Origin: Burkholderia sp. Ax-1719
Lineage (GTDB): Bacteria > Pseudomonadota > Gammaproteobacteria > Burkholderiales > Burkholderiaceae
DNA: 64,000 nt
NCBI RefSeq assembly: GCF_011753055.1
Contig: NZ_VWWJ01000002.1
Span: 248,001 to 312,000, forward strand
Direction: 5' to 3'
Below, in pieces: positions 1 through 8,694 of this stretch (position 1 is the first letter of the stretch; the number at the start of each line of letters is the position of its first letter). The notes below the pieces were generated by a model. It saw only the letters and a program-made list of their open reading frames with translations. It did no database searches and had not been told where the DNA came from. The translations under genes were made by a program, and so were the position numbers.

Positions 1-78
1 TGGCATCTGAGCCAGTTCGCGACGGATTATCGGCGGATGTTCGGTATGCGGCCTTCAGAGGCGCTGCGCGCGGCTTGA
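1..78 (+). CDS. AraC-family regulator, C-terminal fragment (5' end outside window)
   Basis: Frame 1 is open from the first base and stops at a TGA ending at 78. The 25 visible residues (…FATDYRRMFGMRPSEALR…) match the last helix of an AraC/XylS DNA-binding domain, where F-x-x-x-Y-R-x-x-F-G-x-x-P-S is diagnostic. Only the very end of the gene is present, so effector and targets cannot be guessed. It converges with the next gene, which is on the minus strand and ends at 87. Confidence 0.75.
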   Translation, partial: WHLSQFATDYRRMFGMRPSEALRAA

Positions 79-86
79 TCGCCGGA

Positions 87-929
87 TCATCCGGACACCT
101 GATGACTGGCCGGGCGCGCAATGAACTTGCCTGGGCTCGTGCCGGTGAGACGTCGGAACATCGCGATGAACGCCGACGAAGTCGCATAACCCAGATCGAG
201 CGCCACCGATTCCACGCTGCGTCCTGCTTGCAGCAGCGGCAGCGCGCTCACCAGCCGCAGACGCGCGCGCCATTCGGTCAGTGACATCCCCAGCTCGCGC
301 TGCGCGTGGCGCATCAACGTGCGCTCGCTCATGTGAAACGCAGCAGCCAGTTCGGCGAGCGGGCGGTTATCGGCGGGATTGTCGTGAAAGACCTTGAGCA
401 CGGCGTCCAGCTCCGGATCGTTGCCCTGGGGCAGATAACTGCCCGTGGTCGCGCAAGTGCTGAGTTGATCGACGAGCACGCGCAGCAGGCGCGCGCGCGT
501 GGGCGATTCGAGGCCGTCGTGGCCTTCGGGCGGCAGCGCGCGCAGATGTTCGAGCATCGCGCGCACGAGCGGCGACACCATCACCGCGCAAGTCTGGGCG
601 GGCAGCGCGGCGCACAGCTCGCGCTTGATGTAGACCGAACAATGCACCGTCTCCGCGTGATTGAAGCCTACGTGTTCGGTGCCGGGCGCAATCCACAAGG
701 CCATATGCGGCGGCGCGAGAAAGTAGTCGTCGCGCGTGGTGACTTCGGTGATGCCGCTGAACGAGTAGACGAACTCGCCCCACGGATGGCACATCGACGG
801 ATAAGTCGCGTGCGAAGGCATGTGTTCCGTGCGGAAGTAGACGGGCACCGGCAGCGTGTCGATAAATGGTGGCTGACGCAGGTGTGGCGCGTGGCGCGGC
901 GGGCTGGATTTCGAGCGGGACCTGGACAT
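87..929 (-). CDS. AraC-family transcriptional regulator with cupin-like sensor domain
   Basis: 280 residues. The N-terminal half (about residues 20-120) looks like an AraC-type cupin sensor (W-G-E-F-V-Y-S-F-S-G, A-P-P-H-M-A-L-W-I-A-P-G). The C-terminal 100 residues hold two helix-turn-helix motifs: L-A-A-A-F-H-M-S-E-R-T-L-M-R, then A-L-D-L-G-Y-A-T-S-S-A-F-I-A-M-F-R-R and the G-x-S-P-G-K end. This is the usual length and order for the family. It lies 9 bases downstream of the LysR gene on the same strand, so the two regulators are probably co-transcribed. The ligand is unknown. Confidence 0.9.
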   Translation of the reverse strand: MSRSRSKSSPPRHAPHLRQPPFIDTLPVPVYFRTEHMPSHATYPSMCHPWGEFVYSFSGITEVTTRDDYFLAPPHMALWIAPGTEHVGFNHAETVHCSVYIKRELCAALPAQTCAVMVSPLVRAMLEHLRALPPEGHDGLESPTRARLLRVLVDQLSTCATTGSYLPQGNDPELDAVLKVFHDNPADNRPLAELAAAFHMSERTLMRHAQRELGMSLTEWRARLRLVSALPLLQAGRSVESVALDLGYATSSAFIAMFRRLTGTSPGKFIARPASHQVSG

Positions 930-938
930 GGCTCGGCG

Positions 939-1865
939 TTAGGTGGATTGCGTTGCTGCGCTTCGATGCGGGTTTCCGTTGACGCTGTCATGAGCGAACT
1001 CGACGAAGCGCAGCGCGCAACGCGAGGCATCGTTCGCGCGCCAGAGCAGCGTCTGTTCGAGCGGTGCTTCATTCGCGAGCGGCACATAACGCACGCCAGG
1101 CATCTGCAACGCCGCCACGGACGCGGGCACGATCGCGACGCCGCGCTCGGCGGCAACCAGCGCCACGAGCGCAGCGACCTGCGTGGCGGTCGGCCCTAAC
1201 CGTGGCGTGAGCCCCGTTTTCGCGCATAGACGATAGAGCGCCGCATTGAGCGCGGAGCCTTGCCCTGCCGGATACGTGATAAAGGCCTCGTGCGCGAGCG
1301 CCGGGAATTCGACCGCGTCGCTCGCGGCATGTTCGCTTGCGCACGGCACCGCGGCGACCAGCGCTTCGCGGGCCAGCACGCGCTGCGCGATCGCCGGCGG
1401 CGCGGCTTCCGTCGCGGCCCAACCGAAGGCAATGTCGAGCACGCCCGCCGCGATCTGCCGATGTTGATCGACGCTCGCCACTTCGCGAAAGCTCAATTCC
1501 ACTTCCGGCGCCGCACGGCCGAATTCACGGACGATCTCGCTGAATGTGCGCGACATCGGAATGGAACTGGTGTAGCCGATCGCGAGGCGCCCGGCTGCGC
1601 CGCTTGCAAGCCGCTGCGCCGAAGTCTGCGCGCTGATGGCCGCCTCCAGCACCCGGCGCGCTTGATCGAGAAACTGCGCGCCTTCCGGCGTAAGCGTGAC
1701 GTTGCGCGTCGAGCGCTCGAACAGGCGGATGCCCAGCTCCGTTTCGAGCGCGGAAATCTGGCGCGTGAGCGGCGGCTGGGCCATATGCAGGCGATCGGCG
1801 GCGCGGCCGAAGTGCAGTTCGTCGGCGACGGTTACGAAGTAGCGCAGGCGGCGCAGGTCGAGCAT
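939..1865 (-). CDS. LysR-family transcriptional regulator
   Basis: 308 residues from the ATG at 1865 (M-L-D-L-R-R-L-R-Y-F). The frame is open further upstream, but the winged-helix domain starts here, so the short start is preferred. The HTH (F-G-R-A-A-D-R-L-H-M-A-Q-P-P-L-T-R-Q-I) and the following L-E-x-E-L-G-x-R-L-F-E-R are canonical. The effector-binding domain follows (residues about 90-290). It is divergent from an MFS exporter starting at 1964, the classic arrangement of a LysR activator with its target. Only 98 bases separate the two starts, and I did not find a convincing T-N11-A box there. Confidence 0.93.
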   Translation of the reverse strand: MLDLRRLRYFVTVADELHFGRAADRLHMAQPPLTRQISALETELGIRLFERSTRNVTLTPEGAQFLDQARRVLEAAISAQTSAQRLASGAAGRLAIGYTSSIPMSRTFSEIVREFGRAAPEVELSFREVASVDQHRQIAAGVLDIAFGWAATEAAPPAIAQRVLAREALVAAVPCASEHAASDAVEFPALAHEAFITYPAGQGSALNAALYRLCAKTGLTPRLGPTATQVAALVALVAAERGVAIVPASVAALQMPGVRYVPLANEAPLEQTLLWRANDASRCALRFVEFAHDSVNGNPHRSAATQST

Positions 1866-1963
1866 GCGAAGCGTCCCGGTATCAATGGCGACAAAAACGG
1901 TATTAGCCTGCGACGCGCGAGACCTGCAGACTGAATGGACGCATATCGTCACGGAAACCATTC

Positions 1964-3163
1964 ATGTCAGGCAAGCCCTTGCGCGCGGCGTTCTTTCTTT
2001 GCGGCTGCGCGGCCTTTCTCAATCTCTACGCCACGCAGGGCATTCTGCACGAACTGGCACAGGCGTTTGGCGTGAGCGCCGAACGCGCCGGGCAGGGCGT
2101 GAGCGCGACCACGCTGGCCGTCGCCATTATCGCGCCATTCGTCGGCGCAATTGCGGCGCCGTTCGCTCGCCGCACGGTGATCGCGGGTGCGGCGATGGTA
2201 TCCGCGCTGCCCGCATGGTGGGCGGCGCATGCGGGCGGGTTCGCGGTGTTTCTGGCAGCGCGCTTTGCCGTTGGCTTGCTGATGCCGTTTATCTTCGCGA
2301 TTGCGGTGTCGTTTATCGGCGAGCTGTTTTCGCGTGAAGAGACGGCGGAAGTGAGCGCGCTGTTCGTCGCGGGAACCACGCTTGGCGGTTTCGCCGGGCG
2401 CTTCGTGACGAATGCGTGCGTGGCCGCGCTCGGCTGGCGGCATGCGCTGGACGTAGTGGCGATGTTGAGCCTGGTGGCGGGCGTGGCGATCTATGCGTGG
2501 CTGCCCGATGTCGCGCGGGCAGGGCGCGAATCGCGTATCGAAGCACCGCTTGCATCATCGCGCCTGCGATTGTTCACGCGGCCGCCGCTGCTGGCGTCGT
2601 TCGGCTTCGGCGCGTGCGTGCTCGCCTCGCAGGTGGCCACTTTCACCTTCGCCGGATTGCGGCTCGCGCAGCCGCCGTATGGCTTTGGCACGGCGCAGAT
2701 CGGCGCGATTTACGCCGTGTTCCTGCTCGCCATGGTGGTGACACCGCTTGCGGGACGCATCGCGCGTCATCGCTCGCCACGCGATCTGGCGGTGTGGGCG
2801 GCGTGGCTCGCACTGGCGGGCGCGCTGCTCACGCTCGCGCACGGTCTCGTGCCAATTCTGCTGGGTCTCGCGCTGGGATCGACTGCCGTTTTCGTCGAGC
2901 AGGCGGCCGCCAATGCGTTCATTTCGCAGAGCGCCGGTGCGGCGCGGCCCACGGCCATTGGCCTGTATCTGTCGTTCTATTACCTGGGCGGCAGCCTGGG
3001 TTCGGTGCTGCCCGTGCCCGCCTGGCGGCTATGGGGCTGGAGCGGCTGCGTGGCCTTCGTGATCGGCGCGCAGGCGCTGGCTGGGCTGTTGGCGTGGCGG
3101 TTCTGGCGCGAGCCCACGGGGCATGGCGTGCGGGGTATCGAGGCGCAGGCGTCGATGCGTTAA
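1964..3163 (+). CDS. MFS transporter (YnfM-like, 12 TM)
   Basis: 399 residues, largely hydrophobic, with about 12 predicted membrane helices. The N-terminal G-C-A-A-F-L-N-L-Y-A-T-Q-G-I-L and the loop V-S-F-I-G-E-L-F-S-R-E-E-T-A-E-V resemble YnfM-type major facilitator permeases, which behave as drug or metabolite exporters. A weak GGAA precedes the ATG. It is divergent from the LysR gene and convergent with the TetR gene that ends at 3183. The substrate cannot be inferred. Confidence 0.88.
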   Translation: MSGKPLRAAFFLCGCAAFLNLYATQGILHELAQAFGVSAERAGQGVSATTLAVAIIAPFVGAIAAPFARRTVIAGAAMVSALPAWWAAHAGGFAVFLAARFAVGLLMPFIFAIAVSFIGELFSREETAEVSALFVAGTTLGGFAGRFVTNACVAALGWRHALDVVAMLSLVAGVAIYAWLPDVARAGRESRIEAPLASSRLRLFTRPPLLASFGFGACVLASQVATFTFAGLRLAQPPYGFGTAQIGAIYAVFLLAMVVTPLAGRIARHRSPRDLAVWAAWLALAGALLTLAHGLVPILLGLALGSTAVFVEQAAANAFISQSAGAARPTAIGLYLSFYYLGGSLGSVLPVPAWRLWGWSGCVAFVIGAQALAGLLAWRFWREPTGHGVRGIEAQASMR

Positions 3164-3182
3164 CCTGCCGACGCGCGCCAGA

Positions 3183-3797
3183 TCAGGCGTAGCGCGCGAG
3201 AAACATATCCGCAGCGGATTCGGCGACGCGCGCCTGTCCGGCCTCGTCCAGCGGCGCCTGACCCATCGTCACCTGCGGCCAGAACGCAAAGCCCTTCACC
3301 ATGCCCTGCAACTCCTGCGCGGCGAACAGCGGATCGTCGATACGCAGACGCCCGTCGGCGGCGGCGGCGCGAATCCATATCGTCACGTCTTCCTCGCGCT
3401 CGCCCAGACGCGCGACCATGTCGCGAGCACGCTCGGGCGAGTGGATGCCCGCTGCGATCGCCACCCGCGCGAGCGCCAGAAACGACTCATCGGCCATCAG
3501 ACGAAGCTTGCGCGCGAGCAGCGCGAGCAGTTGCGGGCGCAACGGTTCCGCAGCGCGGTAAGCGGGCGGTGCGCCGGTCTGGCTTGCGTCCCAGAGGCGC
3601 ATGAGGATCGCCGCGAACAGCGCTTCCTTGCTTGGAAAGTGGTTATAGACCGTGCGCTTGGAGACGCTCGCACGCGCGGCGATGCGGTCCATGCTGGTGG
3701 CGTCGTAACCGGCGGCGAGAAATTCCTCGATGGCCGCTTCCAGAATGGCGGCGCGTTTGCGGTCGGTCAGGCGTTGTGGGGTGGCGGTCGAATCCAT
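3183..3797 (-). CDS. TetR/AcrR-family transcriptional repressor
   Basis: 204 residues. The N-terminal TetR HTH spans about residues 10-57 (I-L-E-A-A-I-E-E-F-L-A-A-G-Y, then S-V-S-K-R-T-V-Y-N-H-F-P-S-K-E-A-L-F). The C-terminal part (residues 80-200) resembles the AefR-like ligand domain common in Burkholderiaceae. It faces away from the heme operon across a 400-base intergenic region and converges with the MFS gene at 3163. No palindrome of convincing quality was found upstream, so its target is undetermined. Confidence 0.9.
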   Translation of the reverse strand: MDSTATPQRLTDRKRAAILEAAIEEFLAAGYDATSMDRIAARASVSKRTVYNHFPSKEALFAAILMRLWDASQTGAPPAYRAAEPLRPQLLALLARKLRLMADESFLALARVAIAAGIHSPERARDMVARLGEREEDVTIWIRAAAADGRLRIDDPLFAAQELQGMVKGFAFWPQVTMGQAPLDEAGQARVAESAADMFLARYA

Positions 3798-4197
3798 GAC
3801 GCGATTTTACTGGTTCGCCTCGCTGTCGAGCGCGCCCGCCGCTAGGTATCTGGCTTCGAAACCGGACATTTCGGGCCGATTGATGCCGGTTCCAGCCGAT
3901 TTTTTGCCCGATAACCATGACGCATATAAGGGCTTGCCGTTGCCGGCGTCGCGCAAAACAGACATTCGCGGCTGCATCTATCGACGACCGAAGATAGCAA
4001 CTAACTGCCTGATAAGACGGCGCTTTTCAAGTGAGTCCGTCGGTTTGCTGAACAAGCTTTCAGCCAGCCTTCACTTGCCCGTGTCTAACCGTTTGTTAAA
4101 AAGTAAATGAGAATTGTTTGCATCCAGGCTAAGATCGAGCCCGCTTTCGGTTCGTAAGAAGCCGAAGCGTCTGGATTCTGACTACGGGGTAGATTCG
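3798..4197. promoter_or_regulatory. 400-base intergenic region: TetR/heme operon divergent promoters
   Basis: No gene is evident here. An open frame continues upstream of the receptor ATG to 4114, but it lacks a ribosome-binding site and would start inside the Fur box, so it is treated as leader. The segment is less GC-rich than its surroundings from about 3930 to 4130, as expected for promoters. The only clear motif is the Fur box at 4108-4122. Confidence 0.6.
4108..4122 (+). promoter_or_regulatory. Fur box upstream of heme receptor
   Basis: TGAGAAT-T-GTTTGCA fits the 7-1-7 Fur consensus (TGATAAT-N-ATTATCA) well in its left half and partly in its right half. It is embedded in an 18-base stretch (4101-4118) repeated exactly at 20027-20044 upstream of the ECF sigma gene. 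It lies 75 bases before the receptor ATG. Iron-dependent repression of the heme operon is inferred. Confidence 0.75.
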
Positions 4198-6612
4198 ATG
4201 CATCTCAAGCAAAGACTGGTGCGGCGCGTGTTGCCGGCGCTGATCGCCGAAGCCTGCGCGCTTTACGCCAGCAACGCATTGGCCGCGCAGGCGGCACAAG
4301 TGGCGCAAGTGGAGCAAGCGGCGCAGCCCGCCGCCACCGCAACGCTCGCACAGAGCGCCGCGACCGGCGACGCCTCGACGTCCACGGACGCTCAAAACGC
4401 GAGCGCCGCCAAACCGATCCGCGCCGAAACCCTGCGCCGCGAGCAGGCGCTCAAGGCCGTCACCGTCACGGCTACGCGCGGCGGCAGCGCCGACCCGAAC
4501 CGCACGGCGGCCACCGTATCGGTGATCACGAGCGACGATATCGACGAAAACAACGCCAAGGACGTCAAGGACGCGCTCAAGTACGAGCCGGGCGTCGAAG
4601 TGCGCCATTCGGCCTATCGTCCGGCGGGCATTACCGGATCGACGGGGCGAGCGGGCAACGAGGGCATCAATATTCGCGGTCTCGAAGGCAACCAGGTGCT
4701 GCTGCTCGAAGACGGCGTGCCGCTGCCGCAGTCGTATGCGTTCGGTTCGGGCTCGGCCGGCCGCGCGGACTATCTGAACACGGATCTTTATCAGCGCATC
4801 GAAGTGCTGCGCGGGCCCACCTCGGCGCTCTACGGCAGCGACGGCCTGACCGGCGCAGTCAACTTCGTGACCAAGGACCCGAGCGATCTGCTGTCGATCT
4901 ACAACAAGAAGACTTACTTCTCGCTGAAGGCAGGCTACGACTCGACCGACCGCAGCTGGGGTTCGACGGCCACGGCGGCATTCGGCGGCGACGTGGTGCA
5001 GGGCATGATTGCGCTGTCCGGACGCCACGGCCACGAGACCGACAACAAGGGCGACAGCAACACGCTGGGCGCGACGCGTTCCGAAGCGGACCCGCTGACT
5101 TACAACAACCGCAGCGCGTTAGGCAAGCTGGTTTTCAAATTGACGCCGCGCGACACGTTGAAAATTACTGCTGAAACGCTTAGTAATACGAATTCAAGCG
5201 ACGGGCTGTCGCAACTCGGCGGTGCCTACACGTGGAGCGGCTACACCGCCAACAGCTATGTGACCGGCAATGAGGTGAACAGCAACCGCGTCCAGCTCGA
5301 CTACGATCATCGCGACGCGACGAACCCGTATTTCCAGCAGTTGCATGCGTCGCTCTATTACCGCAACGCGTCTACGCGGCAGACGCTGGACATTGGCGGC
5401 ACTAAGTCCAGCGGTGCGACTTCGTCGCGCTCGCGTATCAACGACTACGGCGACAATATTTTTGGCGGCAGCGTGGTGGCCGATAGCGCGCTCACAACCG
5501 GCCCGCTCCAGCACAAGCTGACTTACGGTTTTGACGCGAGCGTGTCGCATTACAGCACCTCCAGCTCGGCGGGAAGCGAATGGACGAGCGCGTCGGACGG
5601 CTATCCGGAAGCGTTCCCCAAGACCACCCAGACCAGTTTCGGCGCCTTCGTGCAGGACGAAATTCGCTGGAACAAGCTGAGCGTGGTGCCGGGCGTGCGC
5701 TTTGACTGGTACGACATGACGCCGCATCCGGACGCGACGTACGAGGCAGCGTCCGCGACATCGACGAAACCGACCACGACGTCCACGGGTAATGCAGTCT
5801 CGCCGCGCCTGGCGATCCTGTACGAAGTCTCGCCTGCGTTCGTGCCTTATGTGCAGTACGCGCATGGCTTCCGCGCGCCGTCGGCGTACCAGGTCAACAG
5901 CTTCTACAACCCGGCCGGCTCTTACGGTCTCTATTACCAGCAAGTTGGCAATCCGAACCTTAAGCCGGAAACCAGCAACTCGGTGGAAGTGGGTCTGCGC
6001 GGCAAGCTCGGCGTCGGTCACGGTCAGGTGAACTACAGCGCCGCCGCGTTCGCAGGCCGCTACAGCAACTTCATCGACACCAAGGTGATCGGCGGCAGCG
6101 TGACGTCGGCGACCAATCCGTACACGGTGCAGTACGTGAATTACTCGAAGGCCTCGATTCAGGGCCTGGAAGGCAAGGCCGACTGGTACGTGAACGACAG
6201 CCTGGAGGTCAAGGGCGGCTTCGCGTGGATTCATGGCACCGAAACCAAAGATGGCGTGACCTCGGGGCTCGATACGGTGCCGCCGCTTGCGGTCGTGCTC
6301 GGCGTGAAATACGCGCCCACCGAGCGCTGGTTCGCAAGCGCCGACCTCACCTACAACTCGCGCAAGAGCAAATCGACGATGTCTTCGTCGTCGTATTTCT
6401 CGACGCCGTCTTACACGATTCTCGACCTGCATGCGGGCTACAACATCACGCGCCATGTGAGCGTGACGGCGGGCATCGACAACGTGTTCGACCGCAAATA
6501 CTGGATCTGGAACGACGTGCGCGGTCTTTCGACCAGCGACAGCGCGGCGAAACTCGACGCGTACACCGCGCCGGGCCGCAACTTCAATGTGGCGATGAAG
6601 ATCGACTTCTGA
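4198..6612 (+). CDS. bhuR: TonB-dependent heme/hemoglobin receptor
   Basis: 804 residues from the ATG at 4198, chosen because a signal-peptide-like segment follows (…V-L-P-A-L-I-A-E-A-C-A-L-Y-A-S-N-A-L-A-A). After a low-complexity Ala/Gln linker comes the plug domain (V-T-V-T-A-T-R-G-G, I-N-I-R-G-L-E-G-N-Q-V, L-R-G-P-T-S-A-L-Y-G-S), then a 22-strand barrel ending in F-N-V-A-M-K-I-D-F. FRAP (558-561) and NPNL (585-588) boxes mark a heme receptor. Unusually, the 23 residues between them contain no histidine. It is first in a five-gene heme operon, 42 bases before hmuS, behind a Fur box. The gene name follows the Bordetella/Burkholderia bhu systems. Confidence 0.9.
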   Translation: MHLKQRLVRRVLPALIAEACALYASNALAAQAAQVAQVEQAAQPAATATLAQSAATGDASTSTDAQNASAAKPIRAETLRREQALKAVTVTATRGGSADPNRTAATVSVITSDDIDENNAKDVKDALKYEPGVEVRHSAYRPAGITGSTGRAGNEGINIRGLEGNQVLLLEDGVPLPQSYAFGSGSAGRADYLNTDLYQRIEVLRGPTSALYGSDGLTGAVNFVTKDPSDLLSIYNKKTYFSLKAGYDSTDRSWGSTATAAFGGDVVQGMIALSGRHGHETDNKGDSNTLGATRSEADPLTYNNRSALGKLVFKLTPRDTLKITAETLSNTNSSDGLSQLGGAYTWSGYTANSYVTGNEVNSNRVQLDYDHRDATNPYFQQLHASLYYRNASTRQTLDIGGTKSSGATSSRSRINDYGDNIFGGSVVADSALTTGPLQHKLTYGFDASVSHYSTSSSAGSEWTSASDGYPEAFPKTTQTSFGAFVQDEIRWNKLSVVPGVRFDWYDMTPHPDATYEAASATSTKPTTTSTGNAVSPRLAILYEVSPAFVPYVQYAHGFRAPSAYQVNSFYNPAGSYGLYYQQVGNPNLKPETSNSVEVGLRGKLGVGHGQVNYSAAAFAGRYSNFIDTKVIGGSVTSATNPYTVQYVNYSKASIQGLEGKADWYVNDSLEVKGGFAWIHGTETKDGVTSGLDTVPPLAVVLGVKYAPTERWFASADLTYNSRKSKSTMSSSSYFSTPSYTILDLHAGYNITRHVSVTAGIDNVFDRKYWIWNDVRGLSTSDSAAKLDAYTAPGRNFNVAMKIDF

Positions 6613-6654
6613 CGCGACGTATTCAACCGAACAAAGCACTCAGGCAGGACCATC

Positions 6655-7770
6655 ATGACGCAAACATCTCTACCGGTTCCCGCGAATCCGGCCACGCTCG
6701 CGCTGCTGCGCGAGGCCTTTACCGAACTGCGCACGACGCGCAAGCTGCGCCATCGCGAAGCGGCGGCGGAACTGGGCGTGAGCGAAGGCGAGGCGCTGGC
6801 GGCCTTCGTCGGCGAGCACGTGATACGACTCGACGCCAGCACTGCTGAGCAATTTGCCGGGATTTTCGAGGCCATGCCGCTGCTCGGCGAGGTCATGGTG
6901 CTCACGCGCAACGATGCGGTCGTGCACGAAAAGATCGGCACTTTCGGCAAGGTCAGCCGTAACGGTCCGGTGGGTTTGACCGTGGGGCGCGCGATCGATT
7001 TGCGCATCTTCTACGCGAAATGGGCGTCGGCGTTTGCGGTGCGCGAGGCCTATGACGACGGCGTGCGCAAGAGCCTGCAGTTCTTCGACGCGCAGGGCGT
7101 GGCCATCACCAAGGTCTATTTGCGCGATGCGAGCGATCAGGCGGCATTCGATGCGCTGGTCGAGCGTCATGCTTCACCGGTGCAGCAAGCGGGCCTCGCG
7201 GTGGAGGCGGCCCAGCCGCGGCCGCTGCAGCGCGATGATGCGCAGATCGACGTGGCCGGCTTCCATGCTGCATGGGCCGCGATGAAGGATACGCACGAAT
7301 TCTTCGATATCCTGCGTAAATTTGGCGTGGCGCGCCTGCAGGCGCTGCGCCTGGCCGATGCAGCCTATGCCGAGCCGATTGCGCTCAACGCCATCGAAGC
7401 GCTGCTCAATGACGCCGCTGCCACGCAACTGCCGATCATGGTCTTTGTCGGCAATCCCGGCATGATCCAGATTCACACCGGCCCGGTGCAGACGATCCGC
7501 ACGATGGGGCCGTGGCTCAACGTGCTCGACGCGGATTTCAATCTGCACCTGCGCACGAATCTGGTGGCGCACGCCTGGGTCGTGCGCAAGCCGACGGACG
7601 ACGGCGTCGTCACCTCGGTCGAACTTTTCGATGCGGCGGGCGAGAATATCGCCATGCTGTTCGGCGCCCGTAAGCCGGGGCAGGCGGAACGCGAGGACTG
7701 GCGTGCCGCGGTGCAGAAGCTTGCACGTCTTGACGACGACCCGCGCGCCGTCGAGGGAGCGCGCGCATGA
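6655..7770 (+). CDS. hmuS: Hemin-degrading / cytoplasmic heme-handling protein, HmuS (HemS/ChuS family)
   Basis: 371 residues with two tandem HemS-like halves (about 30-175 and 195-355), as in ChuS, HemS and PhuS. The proximal heme-ligand region is recognisable as D-T-H-E-F-F-D-I-L-R-K-F-G-V-x-R-x-Q-A-L-R; the histidine is residue 214, corresponding to ChuS His193 by family knowledge. The protein accepts heme in the cytoplasm after import and passes it on or opens the ring. It follows the receptor by 42 bases and overlaps hmuT by four bases (ATGA), indicating translational coupling. The C-terminus is slightly longer than average. Confidence 0.92.
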   Translation: MTQTSLPVPANPATLALLREAFTELRTTRKLRHREAAAELGVSEGEALAAFVGEHVIRLDASTAEQFAGIFEAMPLLGEVMVLTRNDAVVHEKIGTFGKVSRNGPVGLTVGRAIDLRIFYAKWASAFAVREAYDDGVRKSLQFFDAQGVAITKVYLRDASDQAAFDALVERHASPVQQAGLAVEAAQPRPLQRDDAQIDVAGFHAAWAAMKDTHEFFDILRKFGVARLQALRLADAAYAEPIALNAIEALLNDAAATQLPIMVFVGNPGMIQIHTGPVQTIRTMGPWLNVLDADFNLHLRTNLVAHAWVVRKPTDDGVVTSVELFDAAGENIAMLFGARKPGQAEREDWRAAVQKLARLDDDPRAVEGARA

Positions 7771-8678
7771 GCGATGATCGATTCGATTTGCGCCGGCGGC
7801 GTTTGCTGATGAGTACGGGCGGGCTGTTGCTTGCCGCAACGGGCGTTGGCCTGGCCGATCTGGCGTGTGCGGCTCCAGCGCCCACGAAAAGCGATGCGCC
7901 GCGCGTGGTCGTGATCGGCGGCGCGCTGGCCGAGATCGTCTACGCGCTTGGCCGCGCCGATGCACTGGTGGGCGCCGATACGACCTGCACCTATCCGCCT
8001 CAGGCCCAGTCGCTGCCTAAGGTTGGCTATCAGCGCGCACTATCCGCCGAAGGACTGCTGTCCTTGCAACCGACGCTGATTCTCGCCTCCGCCGAGGCCG
8101 GGCCGCCTTCGGTGCTGCAACGCGTCGCCGACGCGGGCGTGAAGCTTGCGACCTTCAGCGAAGGTCATGATGTTGCATCGGTGCGCGAAAAGATCGTCGG
8201 CGTGGCGCGCGCGCTCGATGCGGAAAACGCCGGGCAAACGCTGCTCGCGCGCTTCGACCGCGCGTGGAGCGAGACATCGGCGCACGTGGCCGAGGCCCCC
8301 AGGCCGGCGATCCAGCCGCGCGTGCTGTTCCTCATGAGCCCGACCGGCAACCAGCCGATGGTGGCCGGCCAGCATACGGCGGCCGACGCCATGCTCGCCT
8401 ATGCGGGCGCACGCAATGCGATGCAGGGCTTCTCGGGCTATCGCGCGCTCACGCCCGAGGCGCTGGTAGCGGCGCAGCCCGACATCGTGCTGACCACCGA
8501 CGACGCGCTCAAGGCCGCCGGCAGCAAACGTCATCTGCTCGATTCGGCGGGCTTTGCGCTCACGCCAGCAGGACGCTCGACGCGCGTGGTCGCGCTCGAT
8601 GCGTTGTTCCTGCTCGGCTTCGGTCCGCGTCTGCCGGAGGCGGTCAGCGCGCTCAACCGCAGCCTCGCAAAAGCGTGA
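7767..8678 (+). CDS. hmuT: Periplasmic heme-binding protein of ABC importer, HmuT
   Basis: 303 residues. The N-terminus has an arginine cluster followed by a hydrophobic stretch (R-R-R-R-L-L-M-S-T-G-G-L-L-L) ending near A-C-A-A-P, which suggests a Tat-type export signal. The mature part is a class III (helical-backbone) binding protein: R-V-V-V-I-G-G-A-L-A-E-I-V-Y-A-L-G, then V-G-Y-Q-R-A-L-S-A-E-G-L-L-S-L-x-P-T-L-I, and Q-P-D-I-V-L-T-T-D-D-A-L-K near the second lobe. The tyrosine in V-G-Y-Q-R is the position expected for the heme iron ligand in this family. It overlaps hmuS by four bases and precedes the permease by 16. Confidence 0.92.
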   Translation: MSDDRFDLRRRRLLMSTGGLLLAATGVGLADLACAAPAPTKSDAPRVVVIGGALAEIVYALGRADALVGADTTCTYPPQAQSLPKVGYQRALSAEGLLSLQPTLILASAEAGPPSVLQRVADAGVKLATFSEGHDVASVREKIVGVARALDAENAGQTLLARFDRAWSETSAHVAEAPRPAIQPRVLFLMSPTGNQPMVAGQHTAADAMLAYAGARNAMQGFSGYRALTPEALVAAQPDIVLTTDDALKAAGSKRHLLDSAGFALTPAGRSTRVVALDALFLLGFGPRLPEAVSALNRSLAKA

Positions 8679-8694
8679 TGCGAGGGACTGCATC

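Noticed and set aside
1866..1963. LysR box between the first LysR gene and the MFS gene
   Set aside because: No symmetric T-N11-A site of reasonable quality was seen in these 98 bases, so no operator is claimed although regulation is likely.
4114..4197. Upstream extension of the heme receptor by 28 residues
   Set aside because: It would start inside the Fur box, lacks a ribosome site and would put a charged tail before the signal peptide.
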